A DNA stretch of 5,368 nt from Candidatus Parabacteroides intestinavium (GCA_019118725.1 DWYO01000026.1:1-5368); one strand, 5' to 3'; positions 1 to 5,334 are shown, counted from the stretch's first letter. Made by a program: numbers and translations. Notes: generated from the sequence alone by a model not told the origin.

Positions 1-37
1 TGTGTTGCAGAAAAACGTTCCTTTTTTTGCGACACTT
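1..37. repeat. Left arm of 37-nt inverted repeat (candidate recombination site)
   Basis: This stretch is the reverse complement of 192-228 at 34 of 37 positions. Bases 11-37 match 192-218 without a mismatch; the differences are at 1, 6 and 10. The copy is itself an imperfect palindrome: arms at about 2-15 and 22-35 surround the core CGTTCC (16-21), and the two arm mismatches would be G-U pairs in RNA. The core is the reverse complement of the core GGAACG at 208-213, so the two sites are in opposite orientation. The window edge cuts here, so the repeat could extend further left. The repeat is seen directly; its role in recombination is inferred. Confidence 0.85.
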
Positions 38-191
38 TCTGAATGCAAAAGTACAACCTTTTTTTATACAAGCAAACAAACGCCCAATTTTTTTTGATAT
101 TATATCCGCTTTCTTATCAAGCATATAAAGATTGGAGTACAAAATCCCCTCTTTGCATAACGAAACAAACTCTTTCACAAATCACCCATCC
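38..191. other. Candidate invertible promoter segment
   Basis: These 154 AT-rich bases lie between the two inverted repeat arms and contain one clear element, a leftward promoter at 46-76. Bacteroides species are known to switch surface loci such as capsule operons by inverting short promoter segments flanked by inverted repeats, and the size and layout here fit that. If flipped, position x would move to 229-x. The promoter boxes would then sit at about 153-156 and 176-183 and point right, toward the terminator-like hairpin at 368-408. A 65-codon open frame (43-240) crosses the segment and the right repeat but has no protein-like features, and I do not call it. Inversion is inferred, not shown. 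Confidence 0.55.
46..76 (-). promoter_or_regulatory. Leftward Bacteroidetes-type promoter
   Basis: Reading the minus strand, TTTG (73-76) is followed by a 19-bp spacer and TACTTTTG (46-53). This matches the Bacteroides sigma-ABfr consensus (TTTG, 19-21 bp, TAnnTTTG) in full. Transcription would start near position 38-42, right at the edge of the left repeat, and leave the window leftward. The leader RNA would begin with the hairpin formed by 2-35. The regulated gene is not visible. A second CAAA at 77-80 gives a poorer spacing of 23. Confidence 0.75.
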
Positions 192-229
192 AAGTGTCGC
201 AAAAAAAGGAACGTTTTTTTGCGACACTT
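192..229. repeat. Right arm of inverted repeat; perfect 16-bp palindrome with 6-nt core
   Basis: Bases 192-207 and 214-229 are perfect reverse complements (16 bp) around the core GGAACG (208-213). Bases 192-228 also form the right member of the inverted repeat pair with 1-37. Long dyad arms around a short asymmetric core resemble sites of tyrosine recombinases (11-6-11 in dif, 13-8-13 in loxP), although these arms are longer. As an alternative it could act as a hairpin terminator: 214-220 is a run of seven T, but it lies inside the stem and not after it, which argues against a standard terminator. Confidence 0.85.
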
Positions 230-284
230 TAGTTTTATAAATCAAGCTGTTAAGTAACTCCTTATATAAATATATGGAAATTTA

Positions 285-305
285 TAGGAGATGCGACACC
301 TCCTA
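285..305. repeat. Small stem-loop carrying a third TGCGACAC octamer
   Basis: TAGGAG (285-290) pairs with CTCCTA (300-305) around a 9-nt loop, ATGCGACAC. The loop contains TGCGACAC (292-299), the octamer that also ends the arms at 28-35 and 220-227 and occurs inverted at 194-201. The stem is short, so it may have formed by chance, but the shared octamer is notable. It could be an isolated half-site for whatever protein binds the inverted repeat arms. Confidence 0.35.
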
Positions 306-367
306 CCGCTATATAAACTAATTCTGATTCATTACTTATTTGATTAAATAATAGCTATTCATGGCTA

Positions 368-408
368 AGAAGCTGGAACAAATTCCAAACAGCTTCTAAG
401 ATTTTTTT
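368..408 (+). terminator. Rightward terminator-like hairpin, copy of a dispersed repeat
   Basis: AGAAGCTG (368-375) pairs with CAGCTTCT (390-397), with GGAA/TTCC pairing inside. A run of seven T (402-408) follows four bases later on the plus strand. It would stop rightward transcription, for example from the promoter at 46-76 if that segment were inverted. On the minus strand there is no T-tract after the hairpin, so it is not an obvious terminator for nadA. Bases 368-406 are an inverted copy of 5224-5262. Confidence 0.5.
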
Positions 409-562
409 AAGTTCCTCCAAAATCAGAGTGCTCAAATGAAAGTTTCTCTATCGCTTATAGTTCACTTTACTGTCATGCAGGTTGGCTTCATGGATTGTGA
501 TGACTAATGAAAGGCTAAGCGTATCAACAAGGATACGAAACAACCTATAAATCTGGGGAGAA

Positions 563-637
563 TTTGAAGAGTTTCAAGGGACGAAACTCCAGTTTCATCC
601 TTTGAAACAAAAGTTTCATCCCTTGAAACTCTTTGAA
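563..637 (-). repeat. Three 19-bp palindromes at 21-bp period; long stem-loop after nadA
   Basis: Three units of the form AGTTTC-N7-GAAACT start at 570, 591 and 612, each 21 bp apart; the middle unit ends in A instead of T. Units 2 and 3 are near-identical direct repeats (17 of 19). Unit 1 is an inverted version of unit 3, so 569-588 and 612-631 form a 20-bp stem with one mismatch. It extends outward to about 563/637 with wobble pairs and has a 23-nt loop. It starts 15 bp past the nadA stop codon. It may mark or protect the 3' end of the nad mRNA, or be an operator array with one site per two helical turns. It lacks a T-tract of the classical terminator type. Confidence 0.75.
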
Positions 638-651
638 AAGCGGCAGGACTT

Positions 652-1578
652 TTATAAACTGATCATACGTTGAATAGGAATAATCGCCTGCTCGCGCACC
701 TCTTGAGGAACACGTACTTCGTAACGTTCTTTTTCAAGTGCTTCCAAAAGATTCTCCAACGTAATTTTCTTCATCTCCGTACAAATCAAGCCGGGATGAA
801 CAGGTATAAATTCCTTCTCCGGATTATCCTTTCGCAACTGATGCAACGTTCCGAGTTCGGTTGCGATAACAAATTGCTTCTTCGGAGACTCCTTGGCATG
901 TTTGAGGATACCGGCTGTAGAGTACATAAAGGTACGCGGATGATTCAATACACGTTCATCGTGCGAGCAACTCGCCTCCGGATGAATCAAGACATCCGCT
1001 TCCGGGTAACGGTCCAATGCCTGCAACACCATATCCGCATCGACAGGCTGATGCACACAGCAACAGGCGTTCCACACCTCCATATCACGACCGGTCACCC
1101 GTTGGATATATTTTCCCAAATTACGGTCCGGTCCAAACAGCACCTTCTTGCCTTCCGGAAGATTACGCACCACCTTGAGGGCATTCGATGACGTACAACA
1201 ATAGTCTGTATGCGCTTTTACTTCAGCCGTTGTATTGACATAACTAACTACCAACCCGTCCGGATTACGCTGTTTCCAGGTTGCCAAATCTGTTCCATTG
1301 ACACCCTCCGCCAACGAACATCCCGCATCCGGAACCGGAATCAGCACCTTCTTCTGCGGGGAGATAATAGATGCCGTTTCCGCCATAAAATGCACGCCGC
1401 AAAATACAATAATATCCGCAGAGGTCTTTCCCGCCTCTTGCGACAAGCCCAAGGAATCCCCTAAATAGTCAGCCACGTCCTGCACTTCCGGCCGTGTATA
1501 ATAATGTGCCAGAATAACCGCATTCTTCTCCTGTTTTATCTGCCGGATACGACGGATGATTTCTTCCTGCGTCTTCAT
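652..1578 (-). CDS. nadA: Quinolinate synthase NadA
   Basis: NadA condenses iminoaspartate (from NadB) with dihydroxyacetone phosphate to form quinolinate in the cytoplasm, using an oxygen-sensitive [4Fe-4S] cluster. The 308-residue protein fits the shorter NadA class, similar in length to thermophile enzymes. Visible landmarks are AHYYTRPEVQDVADYLGDSL near residues 24-43 (substrate-binding histidine in LAHYY), PDAGCSLA with C87, the WNACCCVH segment at 169-176, HPEA at 199-202 and LICTEMKK with C266. By position C87, C173 and C266 should be the three cluster ligands; in WxGxCxVH the usual G is A here, and the ligand is flanked by C172 and C174. The ATG lies 3 nt after the nadC stop, with a purine-rich AAGAATAAGAA leader overlapping that stop, so it is the last gene of nadBCA and probably translationally coupled. 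Confidence 0.97.
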   Translation of the reverse strand: MKTQEEIIRRIRQIKQEKNAVILAHYYTRPEVQDVADYLGDSLGLSQEAGKTSADIIVFCGVHFMAETASIISPQKKVLIPVPDAGCSLAEGVNGTDLATWKQRNPDGLVVSYVNTTAEVKAHTDYCCTSSNALKVVRNLPEGKKVLFGPDRNLGKYIQRVTGRDMEVWNACCCVHQPVDADMVLQALDRYPEADVLIHPEASCSHDERVLNHPRTFMYSTAGILKHAKESPKKQFVIATELGTLHQLRKDNPEKEFIPVHPGLICTEMKKITLENLLEALEKERYEVRVPQEVREQAIIPIQRMISL

Positions 1579-1581
1579 TTC

Positions 1582-2421
1582 TTATTCTTGAACGATATTC
1601 ATGCTGATATCCATAGCCTTGACCGAATGGGTTAATGCGCCGACACTGATATAATCTACGCCTGTCGCCGCAACACTCTTCAACCGAGGTATATCCATAT
1701 TCCCCGAAGCCTCCGTTTTAGCGCGTCCGGCAATCAATTTGACCGCTTCAGCCATCGCCTCATTACCCATATTATCAAGCATAATGATATCCGCTCCGCA
1801 ATCAACAGCCTGCCGTACCTCTTCTAGATTGGTTGTTTCCACTTCCAGTTTGACGCTCAATGGCAGATTCTTACGTACTGCCTTTACAGCATTCGGGATG
1901 CCACCGGCAATCTTTATATGATTATCCTTCAACATAATCATATCATATAATCCCATACGGTGATTCATACCTCCGCCATCATGTACAGCCATCTTGTCCA
2001 GCACACGCATGCCCGGAGCGGTCTTACGCGTATCCAGCAATTGCGTATGCGTACCTTCCAGTTCTTTAACAAATGCAGCCGTTGCCGTAGCAATACCCGA
2101 CATACGTTGCAAGATGTTCAAAGACAAGCGTTCACCCAACAACAAAGTACGGTAACTACATCCTATCCGCAAGATGATATCCCCTTTCTTCACAGCCGTC
2201 CCGTCTTCCACCAGGGGTTCCCAACGGATATCTTTCTCAAAACGCTCATATACACGTTTGATAATCTTCAGTCCGGAGATGACTCCGTCTGCTTTCGCCT
2301 TCATCTCGGCTACAGCCTGAGAATGCACCGGAATAATCGCCTCTGTAGAAATATCGCCTGTAGCGATATCCTCTTCTATAGCCAAATCCAATAATCGCTC
2401 GATAAGTGAATCGTAATTCAT
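1582..2421 (-). CDS. nadC: Nicotinate-nucleotide pyrophosphorylase (carboxylating) NadC
   Basis: NadC is quinolinate phosphoribosyltransferase. It converts quinolinate and PRPP to nicotinate mononucleotide, CO2 and pyrophosphate, the step where the de novo branch enters the common NAD pathway. At 279 residues it has the family's usual length. Motifs seen in order: EEDIATGDIST at 16-26, GERLSLN at 96-102, DTRKTAPG at 130-137 (substrate-binding Arg and Lys), AVHDGGGMNHRMGLYD at 145-160, KDNH at 165-168, KLEVE at 191-195, MLDNM at 214-218, EASGN at 237-241 and the phosphate-binding ISVGALTHS at 258-266. All key residues appear intact. It sits 12 nt after nadB and 3 nt before nadA on the same strand, so it is the middle gene of the operon. 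Confidence 0.97.
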   Translation of the reverse strand: MNYDSLIERLLDLAIEEDIATGDISTEAIIPVHSQAVAEMKAKADGVISGLKIIKRVYERFEKDIRWEPLVEDGTAVKKGDIILRIGCSYRTLLLGERLSLNILQRMSGIATATAAFVKELEGTHTQLLDTRKTAPGMRVLDKMAVHDGGGMNHRMGLYDMIMLKDNHIKIAGGIPNAVKAVRKNLPLSVKLEVETTNLEEVRQAVDCGADIIMLDNMGNEAMAEAVKLIAGRAKTEASGNMDIPRLKSVAATGVDYISVGALTHSVKAMDISMNIVQE

Positions 2422-2433
2422 GCTCTTATATTG

Positions 2434-4026
2434 TTAGTTGTTAATATCCATCTCATATTTACCATGATTCTCAACCGGGATAGTCCGGAGCTCCTTCCCT
2501 CTCTGTTGAATAATGTGGCACAGATAAGCCTCATCAGCTTCCGGATAATCCGAACGGAAATGTCCGCCACGGCTTTCTTTGCGGAATAACGCGGAACGCA
2601 TAATCAAACGCGCTACCGTCAACAGGTTATCTGCGGCTTGCGAATAATACTCATGCTCTTCCGCCAACGCTGGATTTTGTAAGGCAGAGAGCTTCTCCAA
2701 TCCCTGCCGCAACCCTTCTTCCGTACGAATGATTCCGGCATGTTGCATCATAATACCGGCAACCTGATCCTTTAAAGCCACATACGCCGCTTCGTTTGCC
2801 GGATTCAGATGATAACAAGGTGTCACCTCCGGTATAGCATCCGTCCGACGGTTTTTCAACGAATCCTCTACGGCACGTTTTCCAAAAACCAGACATTCAA
2901 TCAAAGAATTGGATGCTAAACGATTCGCACCCATAATACCGGATGAAGCCAGTTCGCCACAAACATACAGATGAGGAATATTGGTCCTTCCCGAAAGGTC
3001 TGTCTTAACGCCACCTACGGTATAATGCGCTGCCGGAGCGACAGGAATCTTATCTGTCATATCAATACCCAGCTCTTCACACTTTTCAAAAATATTCGGG
3101 AACCGCCTCTTGATCATCTCTGATGGAAGATGCTTCAACGACAGATAAACAAATTCTTGATGATGCTCCTGCATCTGCTGATAGATACATTGCGCCACTA
3201 CATCGCGCGGAGCCAACTCGGCCAGCTCGTGTTTTCCAAGCATAAATCGTTCCCCTTGCTGGTTATAGAGACGTGCTCCTTCCCCCCGCACGGCTTCACT
3301 TACCAAATAAGCCTCGCCGGTCGAAGTGTACATGGCCGTAGGATGAAATTGGATAAACTCCATATCCTCTATCAGGCATCCTCCGCGATACGCCAACGCC
3401 AATCCGTCACCAATGGTAGTATGCGGATTTGTAGTTCGTTTATAAATGGCCGCCGTACCCCCGGCAGTCAGGAAAACATTATGCGCGGTAAAAATCTCTT
3501 CCCGGTTCTTGTCAAAATTCCAAGCCCGTACACCATAGCATCCCTGCCCGTCACACAACAAATCAACTACGGCATGGTTGTCAAACACGGTAATGGTAGG
3601 ACACTTCTCCACCTCACTGATCATAAAATCAGTCACCCTCTTGCCCGTTGCGTCTCCTCCGGCATGAAGAATCCGTTTGTGGTGATGCCCGCCTTCCAGG
3701 CCTAAGGCAATCTCTCCGTTCTCGGTATCGAAATGCATCCCGTCTTGAATCAGTTCATGAATCCGTTCCGGACCTTCATTCACCAATACTTCTACCGCCG
3801 GATAATCACACAATCCCCGTCCGGCTGTGATGGTATCTTGAAAATGAAACAAAGGTTCGTCTCCTTCAGCCGTTACTGCAGCAATGCCGCCCTGAGCGAA
3901 ATAGGAATTACTTTCACGTATATTGGACTTTGTAAGCAAAGCTACACTTCCATATTTGGAAGCCAAATAGGCAGCATATAAACCTGCCAAACCACTTCCT
4001 ACCAGGATATAATCGTAAGTGTACAT
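2434..4026 (-). CDS. nadB: L-aspartate oxidase NadB
   Basis: NadB is a cytoplasmic FAD enzyme that oxidises L-aspartate to iminoaspartate for NadA. The family can pass electrons to oxygen or fumarate, and fumarate would be the likely acceptor in an anaerobe. The 530 residues have the normal length. The N-terminal dinucleotide-binding motif is VGSGLAGLYAA at 9-19, followed by NSYFAQGGIAA at 40-50 and EGGHHHKRILHAGGDATG at 111-128. Conserved substrate and catalytic positions by family pattern are E111, H228 in EFIQFHPTA, R274 in LAPRDVVA, H334 in PAAHYTVGG and R369 in GANRLASNSL. The C-terminal helical region includes the ESRGGHFRSDYP motif typical of the succinate dehydrogenase/fumarate reductase flavoprotein family. 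The ATG is about 15 nt from the predicted transcription start and preceded only by an A/T-rich leader. It is the first gene of nadBCA. Confidence 0.98.
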   Translation of the reverse strand: MYTYDYILVGSGLAGLYAAYLASKYGSVALLTKSNIRESNSYFAQGGIAAVTAEGDEPLFHFQDTITAGRGLCDYPAVEVLVNEGPERIHELIQDGMHFDTENGEIALGLEGGHHHKRILHAGGDATGKRVTDFMISEVEKCPTITVFDNHAVVDLLCDGQGCYGVRAWNFDKNREEIFTAHNVFLTAGGTAAIYKRTTNPHTTIGDGLALAYRGGCLIEDMEFIQFHPTAMYTSTGEAYLVSEAVRGEGARLYNQQGERFMLGKHELAELAPRDVVAQCIYQQMQEHHQEFVYLSLKHLPSEMIKRRFPNIFEKCEELGIDMTDKIPVAPAAHYTVGGVKTDLSGRTNIPHLYVCGELASSGIMGANRLASNSLIECLVFGKRAVEDSLKNRRTDAIPEVTPCYHLNPANEAAYVALKDQVAGIMMQHAGIIRTEEGLRQGLEKLSALQNPALAEEHEYYSQAADNLLTVARLIMRSALFRKESRGGHFRSDYPEADEAYLCHIIQQRGKELRTIPVENHGKYEMDINN

Positions 4027-4047
4027 TTTTATTTAGGTTAATGGGCG

Positions 4048-4079
4048 CAAAAGTACAAAGATTGTTTTTGTTAGGCAAG
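4048..4079 (-). promoter_or_regulatory. Promoter of the nadBCA operon
   Basis: On the minus strand, CTTG (4076-4079, one mismatch to TTTG) is followed by a 20-bp spacer and TACTTTTG (4048-4055), a full match to TAnnTTTG. The predicted start is around 4040-4044, giving a leader of some 15 nt before the nadB ATG at 4026. It lies entirely in the 78-bp gap after yraN, so nadBCA is probably transcribed independently of yraN. The leader is too short for a riboswitch, so regulation would have to act at the promoter. I see no clear operator. Confidence 0.75.
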
Positions 4080-4104
4080 AGAAAACGGGTTATCTTCGGC
4101 ATTC

Positions 4105-4473
4105 TCAATGAACCGGAGGATAAAAAGCATCCTCGATATGCTCACGGATATGATAGCCTCGCGAGTCCTTCAAAAGCGTTATAATATCAAACCGAACCGG
4201 CAGGTCTATATTGAAATAACGCACGTAAGCATCGGCCGCCGCCACAATCCGACGGATTTTGGGGGTATCAACCGCTTCCTCCGGCTCCAACAAATAATCC
4301 AGGGAACGGGTCTTCACCTCAACCACCACCAGTTCTTCTTCCCATTGGGCTACGATATCCAGTTCATAATGGTGATAATGCCAATTGGTATGCCGGATCC
4401 TATATCCTTTTTGTTCTAAAAACAGACGAGCCTCAGACTCTCCATTTTTCCCTATCTCATTACGCTTTTCCAT
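4105..4473 (-). CDS. yraN: YraN / UPF0102 family endonuclease-like protein
   Basis: With the ATG at 4473 this is a 122-residue protein, normal for UPF0102. The N-terminal GxxGE motif is present (GKNGESEARLFLEQKGY, 8-24), followed by YELDIVAQ (36-43), VVVEVKTR (49-56) and PVRFDII (92-98). E12, D39, E52 and K54 form the pattern of the restriction-endonuclease-like fold (D...E-x-K), suggesting a nucleic-acid nuclease; the cellular function of the family is not firmly known, though a role in DNA processing is suspected. A TTG start at 4497 would add 8 residues (MSLYWKNS), but the family begins close to the ATG, and 4497 overlaps the likely -7 box. It is divergent from the small gene at 4550 and is followed by the separate nadB promoter. 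Confidence 0.9.
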   Translation of the reverse strand: MEKRNEIGKNGESEARLFLEQKGYRIRHTNWHYHHYELDIVAQWEEELVVVEVKTRSLDYLLEPEEAVDTPKIRRIVAAADAYVRYFNIDLPVRFDIITLLKDSRGYHIREHIEDAFYPPVH

Positions 4474-4494
4474 ACTATTTTTCCAATAAAGGCT

Positions 4495-4502
4495 CAAATA
4501 TA
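4495..4502 (-). promoter_or_regulatory. Possible -7 box for yraN
   Basis: The minus strand reads TATATTTG here, a match to TAnnTTTG, 21 bp before the yraN ATG. No TTTG-like -33 box is seen at 19-21 bp upstream (4522-4528), so the promoter is incomplete. Its upstream part would overlap the oppositely directed promoter at 4515-4545. Confidence 0.4.
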
Positions 4503-4514
4503 CGGAGAATATTC

Positions 4515-4545
4515 TTTCATATTTCTTTTTGAGCTTGTACTTTTG
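4515..4545 (+). promoter_or_regulatory. Promoter of the small gene and tadA
   Basis: TTTC (4515-4518, one mismatch to TTTG), a 19-bp spacer and TACTTTTG (4538-4545, full consensus) make a good Bacteroidetes promoter. The box ends only 4 bp before the ATG at 4550, so the transcript would start at or beside the start codon. This implies a leaderless mRNA or a start codon further inside. Confidence 0.65.
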
Positions 4546-4549
4546 CAGT

Positions 4550-4777
4550 ATGAAACGGACAAGGAAAAACTCTACTGCGCAACCGAATCATCCGCGCGTT
4601 CACAAAATTGCCTTTATGCTGAACGATGAGGAGCATAAAACGGTGCAACGATACTTAACGAAGTACAAGATTGTAAATAAGTCTCGCTGGTACCGGGAAA
4701 CTATTCTTACGCATATCATGCGCACTTTGGAAGAAGACTATCCGACTTTGTTCAACGAAAACGAGATGAGACGATGA
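4550..4777 (+). CDS. Small conserved-looking protein, ribbon-helix-helix-like
   Basis: I do not recognise a named family. The 75-residue product has a basic N-terminus (MKRTRKNSTAQPNH), then a likely strand (VHKIAFMLND, 17-26), a helix (EEHKTVQRYLTKY, 27-39), a turn (IVNK) and a second helix (SRWYRETILTHIMRTLEE, 45-62). This order and the xNKSRWYRExI pattern resemble ribbon-helix-helix DNA-binding proteins, as in MobC or Arc/MetJ relatives, so it may bind DNA. That is inference from pattern only. The ATG at 4550 was chosen because it keeps the strand; a TTG at 4529 lies inside the promoter, and the next ATG (4616, residue 23) would cut the strand. It overlaps tadA by 4 nt (ATGA), which suggests coupled translation. 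Confidence 0.75.
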   Translation: MKRTRKNSTAQPNHPRVHKIAFMLNDEEHKTVQRYLTKYKIVNKSRWYRETILTHIMRTLEEDYPTLFNENEMRR

Positions 4778-5220
4778 TTGCCCCTTACGATGACACCTAT
4801 TTTATGAAACAAGCCCTGAACGAAGCACAAGTTGCGGCAGAAGAAGGAGAAGTTCCTGTCGGGGCAATCGTGGTCTGCCAGAACCGCATCATCGCCCGTG
4901 CCCACAACCAAACCGAACGACTAAATGATGTAACCGCTCATGCCGAGATGCTGGCCATCACTGCCGCAACCCAGACATTAGGCTCCAAATACCTGACAGA
5001 CTGTACGCTTTATGTAACCGTAGAACCTTGCATCATGTGTGCCGGGGCAATAGGATGGGCGCAAATAGCCCATATTGTTTACGGAGCTGCTGATGAGAAA
5101 CGGGGATATTCCCGCTTCGCCCCACAGGCTTTTCACCCTAAAGCCTCTGTCCGTGCAGGCATCCTCGAAAAGGAATGCGCAACGTTAATGCAACAATTTT
5201 TCCGCAAACGCCGAGGGTAA
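4774..5220 (+). CDS. tadA: tRNA-specific adenosine deaminase TadA
   Basis: TadA deaminates A34 to inosine in the anticodon of tRNA-Arg(ACG), so that the tRNA can read CGU, CGC and CGA. The 148 residues match the family length. The zinc-dependent cytidine/deoxycytidylate deaminase signature is complete: H56-A57-E58 (zinc ligand and catalytic glutamate) and P85-C86-I-M-C89 (zinc ligands). The TadA-typical GEVPVGAIVV (25-34), HNQTERLNDVTAHAEM (44-59) and DEKRGYS (107-113) are also present. The ATG at 4774 overlaps the TGA of the upstream small gene; an internal ATG at 4804 (residue 11) is possible but would drop the first residues of helix 1. It probably shares the promoter at 4515-4545. A hairpin terminator follows. 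Confidence 0.96.
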   Translation: MIAPYDDTYFMKQALNEAQVAAEEGEVPVGAIVVCQNRIIARAHNQTERLNDVTAHAEMLAITAATQTLGSKYLTDCTLYVTVEPCIMCAGAIGWAQIAHIVYGAADEKRGYSRFAPQAFHPKASVRAGILEKECATLMQQFFRKRRG

Positions 5221-5223
5221 AGC

Positions 5224-5263
5224 AAAAAGCTCAGAAGCTGTTTGGAATTTATTCCAGCTTTTT
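5224..5263 (+). terminator. Bidirectional terminator-like hairpin after tadA
   Basis: AAAAAGCT (5224-5231) pairs with AGCTTTTT (5256-5263), with GGAAT (5244-5248) and ATTCC (5251-5255) as inner stem. As an alternative, AAGCTG (5235-5240) pairs with CAGCTT (5255-5260) followed by a T-run. It begins 3 nt after the tadA stop codon and has A- and T-runs on both sides, so it could stop transcription from either direction. It is an inverted copy of 368-406, with 33 of 36 identical bases over the core (5224-5259 against 371-406). Confidence 0.7.
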
Positions 5264-5292
5264 ATAAAGAATGTTTTCGAGGATTTTCAGTT

Positions 5293-5334
5293 GTTCTTAT
5301 GAGGAGCATAGCGGGCTATGTGACGAATAAGAAC
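5293..5334. repeat. Large two-part stem-loop at window end
   Basis: GTTCTTAT (5293-5300) pairs perfectly with ATAAGAAC (5327-5334). Inside, after a symmetric 6/6 internal loop, CATAG (5307-5311) pairs with CTATG (5316-5320) around a CGGG tetraloop. No reading frame explains it, and 5264-5368 contains no gene that I can support. It could be part of an interspersed repeat together with the hairpin just before it, or a small structured RNA. No T-tract follows. Confidence 0.55.

Larger units (their letters stand above)
230..562. other. Non-coding AT-rich intergenic stretch
   Basis: No gene is supported here. Apart from the hairpins listed separately (285-305 and 368-408), I see a small stem-loop at 520-537 (CGTATC, loop AACAAG, GATACG). 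The only short frame starting with ATG that I noticed, 436-507 (23 codons), has no promoter or family resemblance. No TAnnTTTG promoter box was found on the plus strand. The stretch separates the candidate promoter switch from the 3' end of the nad operon. Confidence 0.5.

Noticed and set aside
43..240. 65-codon open frame across the candidate invertible segment
   Set aside because: It runs through the right palindrome to a stop just after it, has no promoter in its direction, no domain pattern and low-complexity composition, so it is probably chance.
436..507. 23-codon frame starting MKVSLSLIVHF
   Set aside because: It is very short, with no promoter box or recognisable relative. The hydrophobic start alone is not enough.
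1..651. CRISPR array or mobile element with transposase
   Set aside because: Repeats are inverted or a three-unit palindromic array with 2-nt gaps, without spacers of CRISPR size, and no transposase or integrase coding sequence is present.
670..1191. Long open frame opposite nadA (173 codons)
   Set aside because: It is a shadow on the antisense strand of a gene with complete NadA motifs. The similar frames opposite nadC, nadB and yraN were dismissed for the same reason.
4027..4047. Riboswitch or leader control ahead of nadB
   Set aside because: The predicted leader is about 15 nt, too short for an aptamer.
3914..4108. 64-codon minus-strand frame covering the nadB promoter
   Set aside because: It overlaps the nadB start in another frame and spans a good promoter, and its sequence is not protein-like.
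652..5220. Defence or other novel gene system among the coding genes
   Set aside because: All but the small gene at 4550 are recognisable housekeeping genes with intact motifs. The unusual content is in the non-coding ends.
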